Assembly (NCBI GenBank): GCA_964385045.1
Contig: CAYLNM010000002.1
Coordinates: 13,514-77,513, forward strand
DNA length: 64,000 nucleotides
Direction of reading: 5' to 3'
Origin: CAYLNM01 sp964385045
Lineage (GTDB): Bacteria; Planctomycetota; Phycisphaerae; Phycisphaerales; SM1A02
Shown here one piece after another: positions 16,588 through 26,759 of the stretch. Every line of letters starts with the position of its first letter. The first letter of the stretch is position 1. The position numbers and the translations under genes were made by a program. The notes beneath the pieces are model-generated. The model did no database searches and was not told the DNA's origin. It worked only from the letters and a program-made list of their open reading frames with translations.

Positions 16588-18570
16588 TCACTGCCGCTCG
16601 ATCTCGTCCCGGGCCCGCTGCTCGGCCTCGCGCCGCTGCTGCTCGGCCTCGGCCTCGGCGATCATCGCCCGGACCTGCTCGAGGTTGGCGGGGGGCGGGA
16701 AGAGCTCCGCCGCGGAGTACCGCTGGCCGAGGGGGTGCCGCTGCAGCTGCCGCCGCAGGTCGTCGATCACGTCGTCGTACGCGTAGGCCCGGGCGAGCTC
16801 CGCCCCGCGGAACCCATCGACGCGGCTCCAGATCGTCACCCGCTCCTCGAGCGGGATGCCCGGATCGCGCATCACGACCTTGAACGCCTCCCGCACCAGG
16901 GTCGGCGTGTCCTGCAGCATGTCCCGCACGCGGCCGACGCCGAACTTGTTGGTGAAGTCGTAGTACTCGTTCTCCTTGAAGATCGTCACGACCTGGGCGA
17001 CGAACGTCAGGGCATTGGTCCAGACCTCCTCGCGGCCGCGGCCGACGCCCACGCGGTAGGCGTACCGCATGGAGGCGATCGCCTCGCTGGGAGCGAGGTG
17101 CGGCTGGAAGCCGTACTCCTCCTCGATCTCGTCGCGGACGAAGGCCTCCAGCGGCTTCTGGAACCGCGGGTTCTGCAGGCCCGGCCGGGCTCCGGAGCCG
17201 AAGAGGCCGTCGAGCCGGTCGAGCAGCTGCTGGGCTCGCGCGAACTCGCCCGAGCGATACGCCTCGCGGACCGCCGAGGCCATGAAGTTCTGCAGGAACC
17301 CGATGAAGCCCTCGCCGCCCGCCCCGCGGGTGTCGAAGTGCTTGTCGTAGTAGACGCCGAACAGATCGGCGATGGTGTCGACGAACCGCGGCTCCGGGAA
17401 GCGGCTCACCCACTCGCCGGAGAACGGGTCGAAGATGATGCGGCCGAAGCGGGCGAGGCCCTGGATCGCCTGGAGCTGCTGGCGGTCGTTGTTGAGGGCG
17501 ATGTAGATCGAGTTGGTGTCCGCGACGCCGATCGACGCCCGCCGCTCGCCGAGCCGCGACCAGTAGAGCGCGTGGGCGTAGCCGCTCCGCCAGTCGATGG
17601 GCCCGAGCTCCTCGGTCAGGGCGAGCATGAACGCCGGGTCCATGTTGAACTCGTCCCGCAGCACGCGGTAGCGGGTGAACCGGATCAGGGTCCGCCACTG
17701 CTCGGCGACGTCCGGGTCCGACGCCACGTCGTCGAAGGCGGCGAAGCTCGCCCGGCTCCGCCGGTACTGCTCCTTGATGCCGAGGATCTCGGCGATCTCC
17801 GTGTCGCGGTTGACCGCCTGCCACTCACCGTAGCGCATGAGGAACTCGGACGACACGGAGTACGTCGCCTGCTCTCCGAAGGGCCCCATCGACTCGTCGA
17901 AGCGCTGGATCAGGGTGAGCACGCCCGGCGTGCGCCGCTCGGCCTCCTCGAGGGAGCGCGGGGCCTCGGCCACCGCGCGGATCCACTCGATCCGGCTCTC
18001 CCAGTCCTCGGGCGGCGCCCCGAGCAGGTAGTGCCACTGGCGGGCGAGCTCGGTCTTGTAATAGAGGTGCGCGTCGTCGGAGACGCCCTCGATCTTGTGC
18101 GCGAACCAGAACGCGAGGTCCCGGTGCAGCTGCATGTTGTTGGGGTTGTGCCGCAGGCCCTCGTTGCGGACGAGGCGGATGCCCGCCTGCACCCACTCCC
18201 ACCGCTCGGCCATCGTGTGGGTGGCGACCGAGATGTTGTAGGCCATGTTGTGGCCGTGGAAGATCCAGACCTGGGCGAACCGCGGCTGCAGCTTGGTGAT
18301 GAGCTCGGCGTCGGCCATCACCTCGAAGAACAGCCCCTGGTCCTTCATGTAGTTGACCTTGAGCCACAGGATGTCGACGATCAGCCCGCGCAGGGCACCG
18401 ATCGCGGTCCCGATGGCCACCCACGGTGGGGCCCCCTCGACCGAGGTCGTGGTGTACCGCAGCCCGCGCTCGTCCGACTGGTCGACGAGCCGCGGCAGCA
18501 TGGTGCCGCCGGCGGCGGAGGCGCCGACCGCGACGGCGAGGGCGATGGCCTGGATGGTGCGTGCGTTCAT
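16588..18570 (-). CDS. Membrane-anchored TPR-like protein of unknown function
   Basis: 660 residues. One N-terminal hydrophobic helix (residues ~8-30) acts as signal or anchor. A segment around ILWLKVNYMKDQGLFFEVM followed by ELITKLQPRFAQVW resembles TPR-type proteins that begin with a LW-x-D/N-Y helix and a D/Q-P-x-F turn. The rest is mostly helical, with a charged coiled-coil-like C-terminus (AEAEAEQQRREAEQRARDE). It is the last gene of the SPFH-ABC cluster, 133 bases after the ABC-2 permease, and has GGGAG before its ATG. I do not recognise a defined function. Its location suggests it works with the ABC-2 exporter. Confidence 0.8.
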   Translation of the reverse strand: MNARTIQAIALAVAVGASAAGGTMLPRLVDQSDERGLRYTTTSVEGAPPWVAIGTAIGALRGLIVDILWLKVNYMKDQGLFFEVMADAELITKLQPRFAQVWIFHGHNMAYNISVATHTMAERWEWVQAGIRLVRNEGLRHNPNNMQLHRDLAFWFAHKIEGVSDDAHLYYKTELARQWHYLLGAPPEDWESRIEWIRAVAEAPRSLEEAERRTPGVLTLIQRFDESMGPFGEQATYSVSSEFLMRYGEWQAVNRDTEIAEILGIKEQYRRSRASFAAFDDVASDPDVAEQWRTLIRFTRYRVLRDEFNMDPAFMLALTEELGPIDWRSGYAHALYWSRLGERRASIGVADTNSIYIALNNDRQQLQAIQGLARFGRIIFDPFSGEWVSRFPEPRFVDTIADLFGVYYDKHFDTRGAGGEGFIGFLQNFMASAVREAYRSGEFARAQQLLDRLDGLFGSGARPGLQNPRFQKPLEAFVRDEIEEEYGFQPHLAPSEAIASMRYAYRVGVGRGREEVWTNALTFVAQVVTIFKENEYYDFTNKFGVGRVRDMLQDTPTLVREAFKVVMRDPGIPLEERVTIWSRVDGFRGAELARAYAYDDVIDDLRRQLQRHPLGQRYSAAELFPPPANLEQVRAMIAEAEAEQQRREAEQRARDEIERQ

Positions 18571-18703
18571 GGCGAGGCTCCCGGGGACGGGGCTCCGGAG
18601 ATCGGGATCGAAGGCCGGCCCGGCGCGCCCGGCGACGCCGGGACCCGAGTCGGAGCCGGGCCGCGGCGGTTCGGCCGCGCGGCCCCGGCGGCCGCGGGCC
18701 GGG

Positions 18704-20770
18704 TCAGCCCTGCCCGCTGTAGATGGCGAGCTGGCGGCGCCGCATGACGAACCAGCCGACGAGGAGGGCGAGGCCGCTCCACAGCAGCCCGATGCGGAAG
18801 AAGCCCTGGACGACCGCGTCCCAGGAGATCAGCCGGCCCTCCACCAGCAGCTGGGTCGGCCGGACCCGCCCGAAGGACTCGAGCAGGAAGACCGTGCCCG
18901 AGGCGATCGCCTTGATCGTCGACTGCGTCACCCACTGGATCGCCATGCCGGCGTTGGTCCAGTCCACCATGTCGAAGGGCACGGGCCCGTAGTACTCGAG
19001 GCTGCGGGCGAGGAACGGCCCCATGGTGCCGGCGATGAAGATCGTGAAGGCGGTCAGGCAGGCCACCGGGAAGTTCAGGAACGTCCCGCAGGCGATGCCG
19101 AGCATCGCGAGGAAGCCGAGCTTGGTGATGTTGACGATCATCGCCCGGCCGAAGTTGGCCTCGAAGGTGCTCACGCGGTACAGCAGCTCGAACTCGTCGC
19201 CGTCCCAGTTCATTGCGCCGACCACCGAGCCGTCGGGCATCCGCATGCCCTCGTACAAGTTGGCGACGTCGACCACCAGCGTCCCGTCGTCCTGCACGAA
19301 CGACGCGGGCACGGTCACGACGTGGGACATCGTGGGCACGTAGGTCCGCTCGATGACCAGCTGGTCGTCGCGGTTGAACCGGAAGGCCGCGGGATAGGTC
19401 TCGTGCTCGTCCGACCGCATGATGTGGAATCGGTAGCGAAGCGTCAGCATCTCGTCCGGCTCGAACTGGCGGTCGAGGCCCGTGAAGACGTACTCGCGGC
19501 TCCGCTGGGGCGGGATGCTGCGCTGGAGCCGGCTCCACTCGTCGACGACCTGGATCGCGAGCTCACGCTGGGTCTCGATCGGCACCGCCTCCATGGTCGA
19601 GAGCTGCGGGTCGCGATCGATCCGCTGCTCGACCCGCGCCTGGATCTGCTCGCCGGTCAGCCGCTCGTAGTCGGGCCGCAGGCCGACCCGGGCGGTGAGC
19701 ACCGCGTCGCGCACCTGCTGGTAGTCCTCCTGGCCCTCGATGCCCGGGGCCACCGGCAGCTGCCGCATGTACTGGACGTAGCCGAAGATCGACAGCGAGG
19801 CGATCGCCATGATCACCACGTTGACCGCGACGATGCCGATCCACTTGCCGAGCAGGTAGGTGCCGCGGCTGATCGGCTTGGCCACGACCTGCCAGATCTG
19901 GCGATCGCGGATCTCGAACGCGACCGTCGCGCAGGCGAGGAACAGCGTCATCGCGGCGGCGAGGTAGAACGTCAGCCCCATCGAGCGGGCGATGAAGGTC
20001 TGGATCCGGAATCGCAGCGGCGACTCGGGGTCGAGCCCGAGCGGCAGCAGCGGGAGCAGCACGAGGATCAGGACGATGAAGACGAGCGGGATGCCGGTCC
20101 GGGTCGCCTCCTTCATGACGGTGTGGGCCACCGCCAGCACCCGGTGGGTCGGGTCGAGGAGGCCCATGACGATACGAGCGAGCAGCAGGTAGGAGAACAC
20201 GAGGACCACCATCGCGGCCACCGCCCAGCCGAAGGCGGCCTGCCCGACGAGCGACGCGAGCCCGAGCGCGATCCCGGCGGCGGCGACCGTGATCACGAAC
20301 GGCACCGTGCTCGCGCTGGCCACGACCAGCAGCAGCAGTCCGGTGCTGGTGAGGGCCAGCAGCGTCGTGGTCCGAGGCTGCTCGAGCAGCCAGCGTGGGG
20401 CCCACTCGGGGTAGGACGCTCGGAGCAGGACCTCGGCGAGACCCTCCGGGAACTCGATCGTTCCCGCGGCGTCGAACATCAGCTCGGCCTGCTCGGCGAG
20501 CATCTCGTCGCCGTAGGTGACGCCGCCCACCTCGATCACGCCCCGCTCGGCCAACGCCACCGCGATCGGATCGCCCTCGGACAGGCTCTGGCCGCTCAGC
20601 GCCTCGATGAGCTCGCCGCGGCGCTGCGCGATGTCGCGCGACTCGAGGATGAGCCGCCCCCAGGTGAAGCCCGAGGCGACGACCACCAGCACCGCGGCCG
20701 CGATCATGAAGCCGCGGGTGCGCTGGCGGGCGTCGAGTCGTCGGTACCAGGCCTTCAGACGCTCGATCAC
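18704..20770 (-). CDS. ABC-2 type transporter permease with large soluble domain
   Basis: 688-residue membrane protein. It has one helix near residues 20-42, a soluble segment to ~150, then a series of hydrophobic helices (LLALTSTGLLLLVVASAS; LVFIVLILVLLPLLPL; FYLAAAMTLFLACATVAF). KPISRGTYLLGKWIGI is the typical ABC-2 segment where the ATPase docks. A soluble ~220-residue region follows before the last helices. A second long soluble stretch containing FRFNRDDQLVIERTY looks beta-rich. The start overlaps the ATPase gene by four bases, so the two form one exporter. Cargo unknown. Confidence 0.88.
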   Translation of the reverse strand: MIERLKAWYRRLDARQRTRGFMIAAAVLVVVASGFTWGRLILESRDIAQRRGELIEALSGQSLSEGDPIAVALAERGVIEVGGVTYGDEMLAEQAELMFDAAGTIEFPEGLAEVLLRASYPEWAPRWLLEQPRTTTLLALTSTGLLLLVVASASTVPFVITVAAAGIALGLASLVGQAAFGWAVAAMVVLVFSYLLLARIVMGLLDPTHRVLAVAHTVMKEATRTGIPLVFIVLILVLLPLLPLGLDPESPLRFRIQTFIARSMGLTFYLAAAMTLFLACATVAFEIRDRQIWQVVAKPISRGTYLLGKWIGIVAVNVVIMAIASLSIFGYVQYMRQLPVAPGIEGQEDYQQVRDAVLTARVGLRPDYERLTGEQIQARVEQRIDRDPQLSTMEAVPIETQRELAIQVVDEWSRLQRSIPPQRSREYVFTGLDRQFEPDEMLTLRYRFHIMRSDEHETYPAAFRFNRDDQLVIERTYVPTMSHVVTVPASFVQDDGTLVVDVANLYEGMRMPDGSVVGAMNWDGDEFELLYRVSTFEANFGRAMIVNITKLGFLAMLGIACGTFLNFPVACLTAFTIFIAGTMGPFLARSLEYYGPVPFDMVDWTNAGMAIQWVTQSTIKAIASGTVFLLESFGRVRPTQLLVEGRLISWDAVVQGFFRIGLLWSGLALLVGWFVMRRRQLAIYSGQG

Positions 20771-22035
20771 CGGCGGTCCTCCTCCCCGGCGTCATCGTCC
20801 CGCCGGCGATCGGTCTCGTCCCCGTCGCTCCCGCTCCCCCCGCCGCCGAGCAGCGAGTCGATGACGGTGCGGTCGACCTCGGGCGTGGACGCCCCGGACT
20901 CGCCTCGGACCTCGGCCGCCCGTGGGGCCGGCTCCGGTCGATCGGACATCAGCTCCTCGAGCACCGCCCCGCCGGCCTCCTCCTCCCGGAGGGCCGCCTC
21001 GCGGGCGGCCCGGGAGCGATCGACCTCGACCGCCCGGGCCTGCTGCTCGCGGGGCGCGGTGACGAGCTCCTCGATCAGCTCGCCCGCCTCCGCCGGCTCG
21101 CCGTCCTCGCCGCGGAGGAAGGCCGCGGTCTCGCCGCCCGCGGTCGCGCCGCTGGTGGCCACCTGCTCGGCCCGAGCCCGCTCGACGATGTCGAGGAACA
21201 GGTCCTCGAGGCGCTGCCGGGGGGCGTCCACCGCCTCCACGTCCACGCCCGCCGACGCGAGGGCGGCGCGGACGCGGACGAGCGTCGCCTCGTCGAGCCG
21301 CGGGGTGCGGATCACGGTGTGGGCGGCGTCCTGCAGCAGGTCGCCGGTGGGCCCCTCGGCCCGGATGCGGCCGCCGTAGAGCATCACCATGCGGTCGCAC
21401 ACGTCCTCGACGTCGGCGAGCAGGTGCGACGAGAGCAGGATGGTCTTGCCGCGACGCCGCAGCTCGAGCATCAGGTCCTTGACCTGCCGGGTGCCGATCG
21501 GGTCGAGGCCCGAGGTCGGCTCGTCGAGGATCAGCAGCTCGGGGTCGTTGATCAGGGCCTGGGCGATCCCGATGCGGCGGGTCATGCCCTTGGAGAACTC
21601 CCCCACCGCCCGGTGGGCCATGTGGGTGAGGCCGACCATCTCCAGCAACTCGCCCGTGCGCCGCTTCCGCGTGCGGCGGTCGAGGCCGAAGAGCTTGCCG
21701 TAGTAGTCGAGGGTCTCGGACGCGGTGAGGTACCGGTAGAGGTACGACTCCTCGGGCAGGAACCCGATGTGCTTCTTGACCGCCACGTCGGTGGGCAGCT
21801 TGCCGAAGACGGTCAGGCGGCCCCCGGTCACGTTGAGCAGCCCGAGGATCATCTTGATCGTGGTCGACTTGCCCGAGCCGTTGGGCCCGAGGAGCCCGAA
21901 GATCTCGTTGGGGTGGATCTCGAAGTCGATGCCGTCGACCGCCCGCGCCTTCTCCCGCATCCAGAAGTCGCGGAAGACCTTGGTCAGGCCGACGGCCTGG
22001 ACGAGGGGGGTGCGCTCGGGAGTGGGGCTGACCAT
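20767..22035 (-). CDS. ABC-2 transporter ATP-binding protein with C-terminal extension
   Basis: 422-residue ATPase of the CcmA/NatA-like class. Motifs: Walker A GLLGPNGSGKSTT, signature FSKGMTRR, Walker B LLILDEPTSGLDP and switch region LLSSHLL. After ~310 residues there is a Glu/Ala/Arg-rich tail of ~110 residues, predicted disordered or coiled coil, that is not part of the standard domain. It overlaps the permease gene by four bases and follows the SPFH genes after a 72-base gap with GGAG before its ATG. Confidence 0.92.
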   Translation of the reverse strand: MVSPTPERTPLVQAVGLTKVFRDFWMREKARAVDGIDFEIHPNEIFGLLGPNGSGKSTTIKMILGLLNVTGGRLTVFGKLPTDVAVKKHIGFLPEESYLYRYLTASETLDYYGKLFGLDRRTRKRRTGELLEMVGLTHMAHRAVGEFSKGMTRRIGIAQALINDPELLILDEPTSGLDPIGTRQVKDLMLELRRRGKTILLSSHLLADVEDVCDRMVMLYGGRIRAEGPTGDLLQDAAHTVIRTPRLDEATLVRVRAALASAGVDVEAVDAPRQRLEDLFLDIVERARAEQVATSGATAGGETAAFLRGEDGEPAEAGELIEELVTAPREQQARAVEVDRSRAAREAALREEEAGGAVLEELMSDRPEPAPRAAEVRGESGASTPEVDRTVIDSLLGGGGSGSDGDETDRRRDDDAGEEDRR

Positions 22036-22107
22036 GGGTCGCTCCGGTCGGTTCGTCCGCCGGCGGCGCGGGCCGCGTCCGCGCGGGCGGGTCGGGGACG
22101 GACGGCC

Positions 22108-23700
22108 TCAGCCGTCGAAGGTGGCACCGCGATCGAGCTGGCGACCGGGACGGCGCTCGAGCTGCCGCTCCATGCCCTCGGCGCCCTGCAGGAACGGCAG
22201 CGAGCCGCCGAAGCCGCGCATGGACTCCCGCTCGGCCCGGTCGAGATCCGCGTCGCGGCGACGCCGCTGGATCTCCTCGTTGCCGCTCAGCATCAGCCGG
22301 AACGTGTTGAGCGAGTCCGGCACCTGGATCACCTCGGTGTCGCTCGGCCGCAGGATGCGGGCGTAGGCCTGCGCCCACTCGCGGTTGATCACGAGCTCCG
22401 GGTTCCGCAGGTACGAGTCGAGCAGCTCCTGGTACGCCAGGTACTGCTGGCCGAGCGTCGCCTCGATGAAGCTGCGTCGGGCCCGGGCCTGCTCGATGAA
22501 GAGCGCGATCTGGCCCGACTTGCCGCGATCCTCGAGCAGCGCGTCGATCTCGGCGAGGATCGACTCCGCCTCCGGCGTCTCCGCGGTCGGATCGGCCGTC
22601 TCGTACGCGTCGATGAGGTTGAGCAACTCGCGGTAGTTCTCGCCCGCGACCTCGATGAGCGTCGCCTCGGCGAGCTGCCGGGCGTTCTCGAGGTCGCGCT
22701 CGACGTTCTGCCGCCGCTGCTGCAGCTCCCGCTGGGCCCGCACGATCGCGAGGGCGGGGACCGGATCGGTGGGGGTCGAGAGCTCCGAGATCCGGATCCC
22801 GGTGTCGATCCCCTCGCGGCCGAGGAAGTCCTCCGCGTCGCGCCGGATGTCCTCGCGCTCCTGGTCGGTGAAGTCCACGAGCGACTCGAGGTCGAGCCCC
22901 GCGGCGGTGTGCACGGCGGCCCGCATGACCGACAGCTTCACCGCCCGGTCCGCGTCGAGCCCCGCGGTGTCGGGGTCGCCCTCGACGAGGGGGGCGTTCG
23001 CCACCGCCTCCACGAACGACACCGGATCGAGCACGTCGTAGGTGGCCCGCAGCTGCAGGTGGGCGATGTCGCCGCCCGCGGTGAGGACGTAGCCGGTGCC
23101 GAGTCCGTCGCGGTTCGGGCCGGGACGGATGATCTGGTTCGCGACCGCGTCGTCCACCGCATCGTCGAACGTGGCCGCGGTGATCCGCGGCCAGAAGTCG
23201 CGGGTGAGGTCCACCTCGCGGTTGCGGTCGCGAAAGATCACGAACTCGCCCGCCGGATACGGCAGCACGCTGAACTGGGCGCCCGGCTCGAGGGCCTGCT
23301 GGCCCGGCTCGCCCACGATCGCGCCGAATCGGAGCATGACGCCCGACTGGGTCTGCTCGACGCGGGTCACGCCGGAGAAGACGAAGACCACGACGAGGGC
23401 CACGATGACGACCTGCAGGACGCGGTAGCTGAGTCGCAGGGCCTCGCGCAGCGACTGATTGGCCGGGTCCATCGCCTCGCGGAGGCCGGCTCGCGAGCCG
23501 ACCTCGGCGTCGACGAGGAACTCCGCCGACGCCGCCCGACGCGGCATCTCCGGCTCGAGCTCCGGATCGCGCTCCTCGAGCACGTCGCCCGCGCTCGGTC
23601 CGGCCGGTCGCTCGTCCTCGGGCCGGTCCGCCGGACGGCCGCCGGGGTCGCCGCGGCCGGGGGTCCCGGGGGTGCCGGGGGTGGTGGGATCGTCGGCCAT
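22108..23700 (-). CDS. SPFH/band-7 membrane protein (HflK-like)
   Basis: 530 residues. A Pro/Asp-rich cytoplasmic start of ~85 residues is followed by one transmembrane helix (VLQVVIVALVVVFVFSGV) and the SPFH domain opening VEQTQSGVMLRFGAIVG. A long Glu/Arg/Gln-rich helical region (RAQRELQQRRQNVERDLENA) follows, then a Leu-rich C-terminus. HflK/HflC proteins form ring assemblies that in known cases regulate the FtsH protease. It starts three bases after the previous gene's stop. Length and the extra N-terminus differ from standard HflK (~420). Confidence 0.88.
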   Translation of the reverse strand: MADDPTTPGTPGTPGRGDPGGRPADRPEDERPAGPSAGDVLEERDPELEPEMPRRAASAEFLVDAEVGSRAGLREAMDPANQSLREALRLSYRVLQVVIVALVVVFVFSGVTRVEQTQSGVMLRFGAIVGEPGQQALEPGAQFSVLPYPAGEFVIFRDRNREVDLTRDFWPRITAATFDDAVDDAVANQIIRPGPNRDGLGTGYVLTAGGDIAHLQLRATYDVLDPVSFVEAVANAPLVEGDPDTAGLDADRAVKLSVMRAAVHTAAGLDLESLVDFTDQEREDIRRDAEDFLGREGIDTGIRISELSTPTDPVPALAIVRAQRELQQRRQNVERDLENARQLAEATLIEVAGENYRELLNLIDAYETADPTAETPEAESILAEIDALLEDRGKSGQIALFIEQARARRSFIEATLGQQYLAYQELLDSYLRNPELVINREWAQAYARILRPSDTEVIQVPDSLNTFRLMLSGNEEIQRRRRDADLDRAERESMRGFGGSLPFLQGAEGMERQLERRPGRQLDRGATFDG

Positions 23701-23703
23701 CGG

Positions 23704-24675
23704 TCAGTTCCCCGTCCGCTCGGCGGTGGTCGCGGGGGCAGCGGGTGCCCCGACCCCGCGATCGGGCTGCGGCACCGCGTCCTCGCGGCCCGCGACCCGC
23801 GTCGAGTCGATCAGGTGCCACGGGGCGGCGTCCGCCGGCAGGATGATGGTGGTGCGGTTGTTGAGCGAGGCTTCGAGGGTGTCGAGCCACGCGAGGAAGA
23901 TCGCGAGCTCCTGGTTGCCCCGCATGCCCTCGAGCAGCTCCTTGGCGTATCGGGCCGCGGCGCCCTCGATCTCGCGGGCCCGTCGGTTGGCGAAGCTGCG
24001 GATCTTGTCCGCCTCGGTGTTGGCCCCGGCGATGAGGTTCTGCTGGGCGGCCTGGCCCTTGCGGTTCTCCGCCTCGCTGAGGCTGCGGCGCTCGGCCTCC
24101 ATGCGCTCGACCACCGCCCGGGCGGTGCGCGGGGGCAGCATGAGCTGGCTGACGCCCACCGCCACGATCTCGACGCCGCCGTCGGCGGTCTCCTCCGCCA
24201 TCGCCGCGCGGATCCGGTCCTCGGCTTCCTCGAGCCGGTTCTCGGCCCCGACGAGCTCGTCGAAGGCGTAGGCCCCGAGCCCGGCGCTGAATGCGGTGCG
24301 GAACCGGGTCTGCAACGTCCCGGCCGCCCGCTCGATCGACTCGAACTGGTCGTAGAAGTCGAGCGGGCCGGACCCGTCGCTCCGCACCCGCCAGAAGAGG
24401 AAGCCGCGGGCCACGACCTGCAGGTCGTCGGCGGTCGGCGTCTCCTCGAGCGGCGTCTCGATCACCTGCAGCCGGGTGTCGAGCTTCGTCACCTGGTCGA
24501 TGAAGATCGGCCAGCGGAACTTGAGGCCGGAGTCCTCCACCACGCTCGACTCGTCCACCGATCCGAACGTGGCGCGGATCGCGACCTCGTTGTACTTGAC
24601 GGTGTACGTCACGCTGAACAGCAGGAACGCGACGAACAGCAGTCCGCCCACGATCACGGCAAGGGGCTTGTTCAT
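23704..24675 (-). CDS. SPFH/band-7 membrane protein (HflC-like)
   Basis: 323 residues, the usual HflC length. One N-terminal transmembrane helix (AVIVGGLLFVAFLLFSVTY), then the SPFH domain (VKYNEVAIRATFGSVDE, LKFRWPIFIDQVTKLDTRLQ), and a helical region with ERMEAERRSLSEAENRKGQA that matches HflC. The ATG at 24675 overlaps the preceding gene's stop by one base (TGATG). It is expected to assemble with one or both neighbouring SPFH proteins in the membrane. Confidence 0.9.
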   Translation of the reverse strand: MNKPLAVIVGGLLFVAFLLFSVTYTVKYNEVAIRATFGSVDESSVVEDSGLKFRWPIFIDQVTKLDTRLQVIETPLEETPTADDLQVVARGFLFWRVRSDGSGPLDFYDQFESIERAAGTLQTRFRTAFSAGLGAYAFDELVGAENRLEEAEDRIRAAMAEETADGGVEIVAVGVSQLMLPPRTARAVVERMEAERRSLSEAENRKGQAAQQNLIAGANTEADKIRSFANRRAREIEGAAARYAKELLEGMRGNQELAIFLAWLDTLEASLNNRTTIILPADAAPWHLIDSTRVAGREDAVPQPDRGVGAPAAPATTAERTGN

Positions 24676-26759
24676 CAGGGCTGCTCCTCGGTCCCGGCGT
24701 CGGGCTCGCCGAGAGCGTCGTAGATCGACGTGAGCGGGTCGATCGTGTTGAACTCGAAGTCGATGTCGAGCCGGCCGGGATCGATGGCCAGCACGTACTT
24801 GTTGATCCCACCCATGTTCCGGCGGTAGACCGCCATCTCCTCGAGGACGCGGTAGAGATCGGGCGCCGCCTCGTAGGGCAGCGTCTCGCTCTCGATCCGG
24901 GCCACCTGGGCCCGGGCATCCATGATCTGGACGAGCCCGCCGGAGGAGGCCTGCGCGAGCGTGAGCGCCGCGTCGCCCCCGGACTGCATGATGAGCGACT
25001 CCGCCGCGGCCAGCGCCGCCTGCGTCTCGGGATGATCCGATCCGTGGACGTCGAGCGCCGCCTCGTAGGCGTCGATCGCCTCGATCACCGGGTCGGCGTT
25101 CGCGGGATCGCCGATGATCCCGGCGAGGCCGGAGACGACCTGCTGCTCGCCGCCGACGACGCGCTGGCGTCGTCGCTGGACCGCCACCGAGTACTCCTCC
25201 CAGGCCCGGGCGGCATCGCCGTGGGGGCGGAGGAGGGGGATCGTCACCGCGTTGAGCTCGATCCCGCTCTCGGCCGCGTCGAAGGCGGACTGGATCCGCT
25301 CGCGAAGGTCCCGCGCGAGCTCGAGGCGGTTCGACGCCAGCACCTCGCCGAGGGTCATGCTCCGCATCTGGGCGGAGACCTCGCGGAGCGCCATGGCCTT
25401 GAGGGCCCGCTCGCGGTCGTCGAGGTCCTGTCGTCGCCGGTCGACGTCGGGGACGAACCGCAGCAGGTCCATGAGCCCGCCGTCCTCGCGGATGTGGTAC
25501 TGCAGGATGATCTCGGCGTCGACGAGGCTCAGGAGCTCGGCCGGCCCCTGCTGCCCCACGTCCCCCGTGCCCTGCACCACGAACGGATCGAGCGGGGCGT
25601 CGAAGAAGCGGCCGAGGTCGTTGAAGAACAGCTGCACGTCCGGCGGCACCACCTGCCGCGAGGTCAGGTGCAGCTCGCGGACGTCCGAGACGTCGAACCG
25701 CTCGGCCGACTGGAGGGGCCACGGCAGCTTGAGCATGATCCCGGAGCGGGCCGGCTGCTCGGACACCAGCGAGCCGGCCGAGAGCCGGATCGCCTGCTGG
25801 TTCGGCTCCACCACCACCATCGTGCTCAGGATCAGCACCACCGCCGCCGCGGTGGCGCCGAGGCCGGCCACGCTCCGCGTCAGGAGTCGGTAGCCCCAGG
25901 ACGAGGTGATGTCGAAGCCGAACTGATAGTTCACCGCGTCGTTGATGGTCCGGACGATGTTGTCCGGGGCCGCGACGAGGCTCAGGAGCTTGGAGTCGAA
26001 CGCCGGCCGCGGCACCTCGCCGGGCACCCGCGGGCGGTAGACGTTCAGGATGAAGTTGAGGACGACCTCCGCCGCGAGCACGAAGAGGTACCACGGCAGG
26101 GCCGCGTCGATCCAGCCGATCACCTCGTCGTTGTCGAAGAAGCGGAAGACGATGCCCACCGCGACCGCGAGGGTCACGATCGAGATGCCGACCATCGCCG
26201 AGGCGCCGCCGCGGAGGTTCTGCCACGCCTCCTGCTTGGCCATGCCGGCGACGAAGCGGGAGAAGATGAACGCGATCCCGGCGAAGCCGAGGCAGATCGC
26301 CACCGCCCAGCCGCGGAGGTCGGTGAGCTGGGCGTCCTTCGCGCCGCTCGCGATCGCCTGCAGGTCGCGGAGGATCAGCAGGCCGACCCCCACGAGGGCC
26401 AGGGCGACCACGATCGAGAGCACCGGCATGAAGATCTGGTGCATCCGCTGCAGGCGGCGGGCGGCGACGCGGGTCTCGGTCCCCTCGCGCTCGAAGACCG
26501 ACGCGGCGTCGCCGCGGCCGGCGGCGAGCTCGTCCTCTTCGAGCGCCTCGAGCCGCTCGAGCTTGTGCTGGTGGAACAGGGCGGTCAGGCCACCCCAGGG
26601 CAGGAGCCCCAGCAGCACCACGAACGAGGCGTGGAGGAACGGGGTGTCGTCGGCGAGGAGGCCGAACATCAGCATCGTCAGGCCGATGGCCGCCTGGACG
26701 AGGAGCCCGACTCCGGCCACCCGGGTCGCTTGCTGGTATGCGTGGTGGTCGATGCGCAT
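24675..26759 (-). CDS. SPFH/band-7 protein with N-terminal polytopic membrane domain
   Basis: 694 residues. The first ~320 residues contain about seven hydrophobic segments (for example VGLLVQAAIGLTMLMFGLLA, FMPVLSIVVALALVGVGLLI, AVAICLGFAGIAFIFSRFVA and TAAAVVLILSTMVVV). The SPFH domain then starts at VEPNQQAIRLSAGSLVSEQ, followed by the helical ERALKAMALREVSAQM region and DRRRQDLDDRE. A polytopic membrane domain fused in front of an HflK-like domain is not the standard arrangement, in which HflK has one helix. It is the first gene of the cluster, 649 bases from the divergent ABC-2 permease. Confidence 0.87.
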   Translation of the reverse strand: MRIDHHAYQQATRVAGVGLLVQAAIGLTMLMFGLLADDTPFLHASFVVLLGLLPWGGLTALFHQHKLERLEALEEDELAAGRGDAASVFEREGTETRVAARRLQRMHQIFMPVLSIVVALALVGVGLLILRDLQAIASGAKDAQLTDLRGWAVAICLGFAGIAFIFSRFVAGMAKQEAWQNLRGGASAMVGISIVTLAVAVGIVFRFFDNDEVIGWIDAALPWYLFVLAAEVVLNFILNVYRPRVPGEVPRPAFDSKLLSLVAAPDNIVRTINDAVNYQFGFDITSSWGYRLLTRSVAGLGATAAAVVLILSTMVVVEPNQQAIRLSAGSLVSEQPARSGIMLKLPWPLQSAERFDVSDVRELHLTSRQVVPPDVQLFFNDLGRFFDAPLDPFVVQGTGDVGQQGPAELLSLVDAEIILQYHIREDGGLMDLLRFVPDVDRRRQDLDDRERALKAMALREVSAQMRSMTLGEVLASNRLELARDLRERIQSAFDAAESGIELNAVTIPLLRPHGDAARAWEEYSVAVQRRRQRVVGGEQQVVSGLAGIIGDPANADPVIEAIDAYEAALDVHGSDHPETQAALAAAESLIMQSGGDAALTLAQASSGGLVQIMDARAQVARIESETLPYEAAPDLYRVLEEMAVYRRNMGGINKYVLAIDPGRLDIDFEFNTIDPLTSIYDALGEPDAGTEEQP

